A stretch of DNA of 17,362 nucleotides from CAZMGV01 sp964621525 [NCBI: uncultured bacterium]. Lineage in GTDB: Bacteria > JAGRBM01. The stretch spans positions 6,085 through 23,446 of the forward strand of contig CAZUMS010000042.1 in the NCBI GenBank assembly GCA_964621525.1. The letters are read 5' to 3'. Positions 12,178 to 17,362 of this stretch are shown piece by piece. The position numbers and the translations under genes are program-made. Under the pieces are notes generated by a model, which ran no database searches, was not told the origin of the DNA, and worked only from the letters and a program-made list of their open reading frames with translations. Position 1 is the first letter of the stretch, and the number at the start of each line of letters is the position of its first letter.

Positions 12178-12749
12178 TTCCGGAACCGGCAACCGAAGAC
12201 GGCCTGTGGCGGGCGCTGGGGGATACCCTGCGGGGTTTCTTCCGGCGCCGCCTTTCCGACGCGGCCCTCGCCGACGACCTCGCGCAGGAGACGCTGCTCC
12301 GGATCTACCGGGGCCTGCCCGCCCTCAGGGACGAGTCCCGCCTCCGGCCCTGGGTGTTCCGCGTGGCCCGCAATGTCCTGAACGACCACTTCCGCCGCCC
12401 TGCCCCGCCGGAAGAGCCGCTGGACGGGGACTTTGCGGAGACGCTTTCAGGGATAGATGATGAAAATGTTAACCTCGACGGCACCGTCGGCGGCTGGCTG
12501 TTCTGGATGATCGGCCGGCTCCCGGAGGACTACCGCGAGGCCGTGCGGCTCGCCGAGGTGGAGGGGCTCACGGCGCAGGAGGTAGCGGACCGGCTCGGGA
12601 TCTCGCTGCCCGCCGCCAAGAGCCGGATCCTCCGGGGCCGGGAAAAACTGAAGGAGATCCTCGCCCGCTGCTGCGAAGTGAAGTTCGACCGCCGGGGCCA
12701 CGTCATGGACTACACGCGGAACAAAGGCGGCGGCTGCGGAAGCTGCTGA
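12174..12749 (+). CDS. ECF sigma factor, SigZ-like, with cysteine-rich C-terminus
   Basis: A 191-residue sigma70-family protein. Region 2 is at about 14-75 (ADDLAQETLLRIYRGL, then LRPWVFRVARNVLNDHFRR) and region 4 at about 107-162 (RLPEDYREAVRLAEVEGL, QEVADRLGISLPAAKSRI), with an RGREKLKEIL end typical of the family. After region 4 a tail contains Cys166-Cys167, DRRGHVMDY and Cys188-x2-Cys191, the arrangement I associate with SigZ-type factors; it could bind a metal or metalloid. The ATG overlaps the arsI stop by four bases, so it is translated from the same mRNA. No anti-sigma gene follows. Its stop lies three bases before the end of the convergent UbiB-type gene. Confidence 0.87.
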   Translation: MIPEPATEDGLWRALGDTLRGFFRRRLSDAALADDLAQETLLRIYRGLPALRDESRLRPWVFRVARNVLNDHFRRPAPPEEPLDGDFAETLSGIDDENVNLDGTVGGWLFWMIGRLPEDYREAVRLAEVEGLTAQEVADRLGISLPAAKSRILRGREKLKEILARCCEVKFDRRGHVMDYTRNKGGGCGSC

Positions 12750-12752
12750 AGC

Positions 12753-14570
12753 TTACTTCGCGGCGCCTGCCGTTGCGGCCGCCGCGCCTGCCGGCGCCAT
12801 GGCGTACTCGGGGTGCTTCCTCATGAAGTCCGTGAGCTGGGGCATGAGGATCGGCAGCGCGATCTGGCTCGGGGAGACGCCGGGGAGCACTTCCTTGGCG
12901 ACGTCGGTCACGATGCTGAGGGCCCGCATGAGCATGAGCTGGTCCTGCGGCATCCGGAACGTATCGAGCTCGTTCAGGAGATCGGCCATGGCGCCGAACA
13001 TACGCATGGCGTCGTTGTCGTTCGAGAAGTCGTGGTCGAAGATCATCGCCCGCATCTTCTCGTCGGCGAAAGTGCGCCGGGCGAAGGCTTCGAGCTTCTC
13101 GCGGTCCTGCTCGGCGACGATACCGCGCTCGATGATGCTGTCGGCGTAGAGCTTCGGGTTGTTGAAGAAGCCGCCCAGGATCTCCTTGAACAGGCCGTCC
13201 CGCACGCGGTCGGGGAGCCGCTTCACCATGCCGAAGTCGAGCAGGCAGAGCTGGCCCTCGCGGGTGCAGAGGACGTTCGCCGGGTGCGGGTCGGCGTGGA
13301 AGAACCCGCCCTCGAACGCCTGCCGGAGGAACGAGCGCAGGTAGTCCGACATCAGCTTCTTCCGGTCGATCTTCCATTCGTCGAGCCGGGCGAAGTCGTC
13401 GATCTTGCAGCCGTCGATGAACTCCAGCGTCAGCATCCGGCGGGAGGTGTAGCGCCAGTATACGCGGGGGATCTTGATCCCGAGCGGGGCCATCTGCTTG
13501 GCGATCTCTTCCGTGGCCCGCGCTTCGTGCTGGAGGTCCATCTCCTTGCGAAGCGGGTCTTCCATCTCGACCATGAGCTGGGTGAGGTCGAACTTCTTCA
13601 CGAACCGGGCGAGCGTGTTGATAAGCATGCGCTGGAGGCCGAGGTCGATCTCGACGCTGCGCTCGAGGCCGGGGTGCAGCACCTTCACGACGACCTTCTC
13701 GCCCGTCGCGAGCCGGGCCGCGTGGACCTGGCCCATGGAGGCGGCGGCGATCGGCACCGGGTCGAACTCGGCGAAGAGGTCCAGCGGCCCCACGCCGAAC
13801 TCGCCCTGGATCTGGCTGGCGATCAGCGGATAGGCCGTGGGCGTCACGGCGTCGCGCATGGCCTTGAACTCCTCGATGAACTCCCTGGGGAGGATGTGCG
13901 CCTGCATGCTGGCGATCTGGCCCATCTTGATGTTGACGCCCTTCAGCCGGAACGCCGTTTCCTTGAACCGGAGGGCGTTCCGCCGGTGGATGCGCGAGAG
14001 CGCCTCGGGCGAGGGGCCGAGGCCGATCTTCTTCCGGAACCAGACGAGGAGGTAGGAGAAGACGATGCGTGTCTGCATCCAGGCGACGCCGGCGAGGTGC
14101 CGGAACGCGCTCGCCTGCGCTTCATGGCGGAGAATCTCGGCGAACTTGCGGTCGGACTCGGCGAGCCGCCCCGACAGGGACTGGACGAACACCCAGAGGA
14201 TCTTCTTGGCGAGCGCCGGATCGGCGTCGAGGAGCTGGCGGAACTTCTCCTTCGCGATGAACAGGCAGACGGTATCGTCATCCGCCCGGATCGACGCGCT
14301 GGTGGGCCGGTCGGTGAAAAGGCTCATCTCGCCGAAATGGTCCCCCGGCTGGAGCTGGGAGATCTTCGACGCGGCCGAACCGTGCTGCTTCATAACCGCC
14401 GCCCGCCCCTCGACGAGGCAGAACAGGCCGGGACCGCGGACGGCTTCCTCGAGGAGGACCTTGCCGGCGGGGCTTGTGCGCCGCTCGCACAGCGAAGCCA
14501 CCCGGCCGAGCTCCGCATCCGTGAGATCGCGGAAGAGAGAGATGTTGCGAAGCGCCTGTGAAGTATCCAC
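12753..14570 (-). CDS. Cyclic-nucleotide-binding-fold domain fused to an ABC1/AarF/UbiB kinase-like domain
   Basis: A 605-residue fusion. Residues 10-125 have the cNMP-binding fold (PGDHFGEMSLF, Gly80-Glu81), but where CRP has Arg-Ser-Ala binding the phosphate this protein has Thr-Ser-Ala (90-92), so nucleotide binding is doubtful. A basic linker with a hydrophobic stretch (about 165-180) follows. The kinase-like part carries all UbiB family marks: KxGQ at 215-218, the Ala-rich AAAS loop at 275-278, Lys296, ExD at 343-345, HADPHPAN at 425-432 and DFG at 445-447. UbiB/AarF proteins are ATPases supporting ubiquinone synthesis or lipid handling at the membrane. GTG 14570 is preferred, with GCGGGA nine bases upstream; a TTG at 14615 without a ribosome site would add 15 residues. 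A TetR gene lies just upstream on the same strand. Confidence 0.87.
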   Translation of the reverse strand: MDTSQALRNISLFRDLTDAELGRVASLCERRTSPAGKVLLEEAVRGPGLFCLVEGRAAVMKQHGSAASKISQLQPGDHFGEMSLFTDRPTSASIRADDDTVCLFIAKEKFRQLLDADPALAKKILWVFVQSLSGRLAESDRKFAEILRHEAQASAFRHLAGVAWMQTRIVFSYLLVWFRKKIGLGPSPEALSRIHRRNALRFKETAFRLKGVNIKMGQIASMQAHILPREFIEEFKAMRDAVTPTAYPLIASQIQGEFGVGPLDLFAEFDPVPIAAASMGQVHAARLATGEKVVVKVLHPGLERSVEIDLGLQRMLINTLARFVKKFDLTQLMVEMEDPLRKEMDLQHEARATEEIAKQMAPLGIKIPRVYWRYTSRRMLTLEFIDGCKIDDFARLDEWKIDRKKLMSDYLRSFLRQAFEGGFFHADPHPANVLCTREGQLCLLDFGMVKRLPDRVRDGLFKEILGGFFNNPKLYADSIIERGIVAEQDREKLEAFARRTFADEKMRAMIFDHDFSNDNDAMRMFGAMADLLNELDTFRMPQDQLMLMRALSIVTDVAKEVLPGVSPSQIALPILMPQLTDFMRKHPEYAMAPAGAAAATAGAAK

Positions 14571-14670
14571 GTTGAGGTTCCCGCCCCGGCGCCGGATGAC
14601 GCCAATGTCATTCAATCACGGGTTTGTGCCCGATGCAATTCCTGACAATGCGGTCCCGTATCAATCTGTG

Positions 14671-15270
14671 TCAGCGGAACGCCCGGATGACGAACTCGAG
14701 AGCTGCGGGAATGGCCTCGGGTATTTTCTCGCGGCGTCCTTCCGAGTGGTAGGCGAGGATCAGCGAGTCGATGCCGCCCACGATCAGCTTCACCGTCACG
14801 GGATCGGCGCTCCGGGTGAATTTCCCCTGCTTGAAGGCGGTGTTCACCTCGGCGGCAAGGTACTCGCCGAGCTTTTCCCCCGCCCGCATCCGGAGCATGC
14901 GTGGCCCTTCTCCGGCCGCCATGACCTGATATCCGATCATGGGAAACAGCGAGGCGAGCTGCAGCATCGTGGAGAGGAAGATCTCGATCCGGTCGATCGG
15001 GTCGGCATGGCCCTGGAGCTTCCTGTCCACCAGGGCGAACATGTTCTCGGAGCTGGTTTCCAGCAGCGAGATCAGGATGTCTTCCCTGGAATCGAAGAAC
15101 TCGTAGAACGACCGGCTGGACATCCCGGCCGTCTTCACGATGTCCGCCACTGCGGCATTGGCGTATCCGATGCGGGAAAACGCATCCCCCGCCGCCAGCA
15201 GCAGCCGGGTGCGGTTAGAATGCCAGCGTTTGAGCTGGTTTTCCGTCAGATCTTTGGGGGGTGCCTTCAC
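14671..15270 (-). CDS. TetR/AcrR-family regulator upstream of the UbiB-type fusion
   Basis: A 199-residue regulator with a TetR helix-turn-helix at about residues 18-68 (GYANAAVADIVKTAGMSSRS followed by FYEFFDSREDILISLL). The C-terminal domain resembles other TetR ligand domains but gives no effector. The start is GTG 15270 with only a weak GGAA site. The gap to the fusion gene start is 55 bases to TTG 14615 or 100 bases to GTG 14570, and no terminator is seen, so it may control and share a transcript with that gene. Confidence 0.9.
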   Translation of the reverse strand: MKAPPKDLTENQLKRWHSNRTRLLLAAGDAFSRIGYANAAVADIVKTAGMSSRSFYEFFDSREDILISLLETSSENMFALVDRKLQGHADPIDRIEIFLSTMLQLASLFPMIGYQVMAAGEGPRMLRMRAGEKLGEYLAAEVNTAFKQGKFTRSADPVTVKLIVGGIDSLILAYHSEGRREKIPEAIPAALEFVIRAFR

Positions 15271-15321
15271 GGTTCCAGTTCCAGCGGTCCCGCTATTGAT
15301 AGGGCCTTCGCTCCCAAAAAG

Positions 15322-15348
15322 AAACCGGGCCCCTCCGGGGCCCGGTTT
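15322..15348 (-). terminator. Intrinsic terminator of the sulfatase gene
   Basis: A perfect 12-bp GC-rich stem (AAACCGGGCCCC with GGGGCCCGGTTT) has a three-base loop. On the minus strand it is followed by CTTTTTGGG, so with the TTT of the arm the tail is T-rich. It begins 26 bases past the sulfatase stop at 15375. Confidence 0.8.
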
Positions 15349-15374
15349 ACGTAGCGGTTTTTCCGGCTCCTGTA

Positions 15375-16919
15375 TCAGCGGCAGTCAGCCCCGGTGCAGC
15401 TTTCGAGCTGGTCCAGCCTGTCGTCGAACTGGGCCGTCAGCTTCCGGTACTTGAGTCGGCCCAGGAACGTCGCCAGCAGATTGTTCATCTGGTACGGGTC
15501 ATTCTGCAGATCGTAGAGCTCGTATTCGTGTACGCCAAACGTCCTGTCCTCGTTGTACCATTCCACATAGAGATACTGCTGGGTGCGCAGGGCCCGGTGA
15601 GTGGGGATATCCAGGCCAATGGTCAGCAGTAATTCGGGAGGAAGTTCGGCGGTGAGCGCTCCGCCCGCCACGTACTGGACCAGGAAATCGTTGCGCCACT
15701 CTGGCACCACCGGCGACGCAAACAGCGGCTTCACCGACCGCCCGTCCACATCGACCGGAACCGTCAAGCCGGCCAGTTCCAGGAACGTCGGCATGAAGTC
15801 GGTTTCGAGAATCATCTGGCCGCGGTTCTGGCCGGGAGCAATTCCCGGACCGCGGATCGAGAGCGGGACGCGAATCGATTCCTCGTACGGGGCCATTTTG
15901 CCAACCAGCCGGTGGGTGCCCATGCTGTACCCGTTGTCGCTCGTGAACACGATGTAGGTGTTTTCGAGTTCCCCACGCGCGACCAGTTCGTTCACGATGT
16001 TCTCGACCAGATCGTCAAGGGCGTACAGGGAACCCTGTCGCAGCCGGTAGTCCACCGGATTCCAGGCTTCGGTGATGAGCGCCCGCTGCGGCCCCGAGAG
16101 GCGCAGCCAGAGGGACTTGTCGGAGATATCGCTCTCGTTATAGTTCGGCGGCTTCGGTGGATTCGCATGCGCATACGGATGGTTCCAGTGCCGGCGCGCG
16201 GGCGGCAACGGCAGGTGGGGCGCCGTCGGAGCGACAAACATGAAGAACGGCTGCGAATCGTTCACCTCCGCACGCCGGATAAAATCGACCGCCTGCCGGG
16301 AGACATAGTCGGTAGAGTAGTCTTCCGTCTTCCAGCCGTACTGGCGTATAGTCCCGTTCTCGTTTACTCCGTAGTCGTAGCCTGTGTATTCATGGAGTCT
16401 CGGCCCGACAAAACCGAACCATTCCGTCCATCCGGGCGGGATATGGGTGGGTTCGGTATCGATGCCGTTCAAGTACTTTCCGATGTGCGCCGTCCGGTAA
16501 CCGGCGTTCTGGAGATGGACGGCAAAGGTCTTTTCCTCGTTTCCGTTTCTCTGGAAGGTTTTCCAGCCGCCCTGATCTCCGGAGTTCGTGAGCACTCCGG
16601 TGTTGTGGCCCAGCTTGCCGGTCAGAATCGTCGCCCTGGCCGGACAGCAGATCGGTGTCGGAGCAAAGGCATTTTTGAAGACCATTCCCCGATCGTTGAT
16701 CAGGGCTTTTGTTTTCTTGAGCGGATCGTCGAGCCCCTGTGAAGTCGCCCGTTCCCAGTACGGCGATACCCGGTCGTCGAGATCGTCCGACAGGATGAAG
16801 ACGATGTTCGGCCTGGCTTCCGCTGCCTTTGCGGCTGACGGCGCCCCGTACATGCCGGCCAGTTCGGCCAGCAGTACCATCAAGATCGCTCCTGGATTGA
16901 AGTACGTTCGTTTCGGCAT
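15375..16919 (-). CDS. Exported type I sulfatase (arylsulfatase / N-acetylglucosamine-6-sulfatase-like)
   Basis: A 514-residue alkaline-phosphatase-superfamily enzyme that hydrolyses sulfate esters. The N-terminal signal peptide (hydrophobic core about 11-24, likely cleavage after AKA at 32) directs it to the periplasm or outside. The catalytic motif Cys91-Cys92-Pro93-Ala94-Arg95 fits C-x-P-x-R, with Cys91 expected to become formylglycine. Metal and active-site residues are visible at Asp45-Asp46 (SDDLDD), Lys148 (HIGKYLNG), His235 (TAPHLPL), Asp328-Asn329 (SDNGY) and Lys341. The HIGKYLNG and PTAPHLPLPPA contexts point to the G6S-like subfamily; the substrate is unknown. No sulfatase-maturating enzyme gene is in the window. 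ATG 16919 has AGGGGG nine bases upstream. By eye its third codon positions are less GC-biased than the neighbours. Confidence 0.92.
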   Translation of the reverse strand: MPKRTYFNPGAILMVLLAELAGMYGAPSAAKAAEARPNIVFILSDDLDDRVSPYWERATSQGLDDPLKKTKALINDRGMVFKNAFAPTPICCPARATILTGKLGHNTGVLTNSGDQGGWKTFQRNGNEEKTFAVHLQNAGYRTAHIGKYLNGIDTEPTHIPPGWTEWFGFVGPRLHEYTGYDYGVNENGTIRQYGWKTEDYSTDYVSRQAVDFIRRAEVNDSQPFFMFVAPTAPHLPLPPARRHWNHPYAHANPPKPPNYNESDISDKSLWLRLSGPQRALITEAWNPVDYRLRQGSLYALDDLVENIVNELVARGELENTYIVFTSDNGYSMGTHRLVGKMAPYEESIRVPLSIRGPGIAPGQNRGQMILETDFMPTFLELAGLTVPVDVDGRSVKPLFASPVVPEWRNDFLVQYVAGGALTAELPPELLLTIGLDIPTHRALRTQQYLYVEWYNEDRTFGVHEYELYDLQNDPYQMNNLLATFLGRLKYRKLTAQFDDRLDQLESCTGADCR

Positions 16920-16960
16920 TTCTATTTCCCCCTCTTGAGATCACCCCTTCTGGGGCGCTT

Positions 16961-16992
16961 CTAAATCAAGCTCTATCCTTGGCTCGATTTAG
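16961..16992. promoter_or_regulatory. Inverted repeat upstream of the sulfatase, candidate operator
   Basis: CTAAATCAAGC (16961-16971) and GCTCGATTTAG (16982-16992) match at 10 of 11 positions around a 10-base spacer. It lies between the candidate promoter at 17002-17030 and the start codon, where a repressor could block transcription. The binding protein is unknown. Confidence 0.4.
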
Positions 16993-17001
16993 TGAAACAT
17001 T

Positions 17002-17030
17002 TTTATTTCATATTAATCAAGATGCGTCAA
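17002..17030 (-). promoter_or_regulatory. Candidate sulfatase promoter
   Basis: On the minus strand TTGACG (17030-17025) is followed after 17 bases by AATAAA (17007-17002) in an AT-rich context. The -10 match is only moderate (four of six), so this is tentative. Confidence 0.35.
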
Positions 17031-17278
17031 GAGGAAAAATTTTACCTGTTATATCAAGTGATTTCAGATAGTTATAATCTATCAATAAATTGAATCGGAT
17101 AATGTTTGAAGTAACTATGCTTCATTTTTTCAGACGCTACCGCGCCGCCAAAGCGGGATTCCACCGGACAGCCTCGGGTTTCCAATAGGTTCAGAGGGCT
17201 GAATGCCTCCGGGGAAAGTACAAATGACGGGTCCCTCTGATCTGAAAAGATAGTCCCTGGCCGCGACCCGCACCCGGA

Positions 17279-17306
17279 TTGACAATATCCGCCCCCGGTC
17301 TATCTT
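17279..17306 (+). promoter_or_regulatory. Sigma70-like promoter of the tRNA-Gly gene
   Basis: A perfect -35 TTGACA (17279-17284) and TATCTT (17301-17306) are separated by 16 bases. Transcription would begin about nine bases before the mature tRNA 5' end at 17322. Confidence 0.65.
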
Positions 17307-17321
17307 GGAGTGGTCCATCGG

Positions 17322-17362
17322 GCGCGAGTAACTCAGTTGGTAGAGTGCAAGCTTCCCAAGCT
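17322..17362 (+). tRNA. tRNA-Gly (anticodon CCC), 3' part outside the window
   Basis: The first 41 bases fit the cloverleaf: a seven-base acceptor strand GCGCGAG, T8-A9, a D-stem ACTC/GAGT closing AGTTGGTA, and an anticodon stem CAAGC whose 3' strand begins GCT at the window edge. The seven-base loop TTCCCAA has U33, anticodon CCC (17355-17357) and two purines after it. CCC reads GGG glycine codons. The T-arm and acceptor 3' strand are beyond the edge, so the full fold cannot be confirmed. Confidence 0.85.

Larger units (their letters stand above)
16920..17321. other. AT-rich non-coding region upstream of the sulfatase
   Basis: About 400 bases without a supportable gene. From 16985 to 17135 it is strongly AT-rich, unlike the rest of the window. 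It contains an 11-bp inverted repeat with one mismatch (16961-16971 with 16982-16992) near the sulfatase start, a candidate leftward promoter (17002-17030), a perfect 8-bp inverted repeat TCAGAGGG/CCCTCTGA (17191-17198 with 17233-17240) and the tRNA promoter (17279-17306). Confidence 0.6.

Noticed and set aside
12813-14561. 582-codon plus-strand frame across the UbiB fusion
   Set aside because: Antisense to a gene with all UbiB motifs; composition typical of a shadow frame.
17130-17318. 62-codon minus-strand frame before the tRNA
   Set aside because: It overlaps the tRNA promoter, has no Shine-Dalgarno support and no recognisable features.

Overview
The window is GC-rich bacterial DNA with compact coding, mixed strands and simple sigma70-type signals. 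No phage genes, transposases or CRISPR array are visible. The gene content (a DnaB with a lengthened P-loop region, a TatD/radical-SAM fusion, a HpnR-type hopanoid methylase, several TetR regulators each near lipid- or redox-type genes) fits a chromosome of a deltaproteobacterium-like or related GC-rich Gram-negative lineage. That placement is inference from gene content and cannot be fixed to a genus.

Layout. Positions 1-33 hold the first 11 codons of a leftward gene cut by the window edge. A 380-base non-coding stretch rich in TGACA/TGTCA dyads leads to dnaB (416-1948), which is followed by a 20-bp stem-loop. A promoter and a structured leader precede a CDP-alcohol phosphatidyltransferase (2208-3056), an Mpo1/DUF962-like membrane protein (3073-3447) and an NTF2-like protein (3492-3914). 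Facing them is a B12-binding radical SAM protein that looks like the hopanoid C-3 methylase HpnR (5447-3942). Divergent from it is a TatD-type nuclease fused to a radical SAM domain (5698-7098), then an exported TPR protein (7244-8314).

The middle is leftward. It has a TetR regulator (8953-8297), a small secreted four-cysteine protein (9434-9012), and a clean transcription unit of TetR regulator plus AurF-type di-iron oxygenase (11249-9528). That unit has a promoter whose spacer holds a dyad and ends in a strong intrinsic terminator. Upstream of it lies a run of eight consecutive 10-bp units sharing an invariant CAC. This precedes an arsenic-type pair: an ArsI-like C-As lyase (11635-12177) overlapping by four bases a SigZ-like ECF sigma factor (12174-12749); both end in paired cysteines.

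The right end is again leftward: a TetR regulator (15270-14671) leading into a cyclic-nucleotide-binding-fold/UbiB-kinase fusion (14570-12753), and an exported type I sulfatase (16919-15375) with its own terminator and an AT-rich upstream region. The window ends inside a tRNA-Gly(CCC) preceded by a sigma70-like promoter.

The most unusual items are the helically phased 10-bp array and arsI-sigZ coupling, the TatD/radical-SAM and cNMP/UbiB fusions, and the self-contained TetR/di-iron oxygenase unit. HpnR, if correctly named, and the phosphatidyltransferase and Mpo1-like genes suggest a membrane-lipid theme on the left side.
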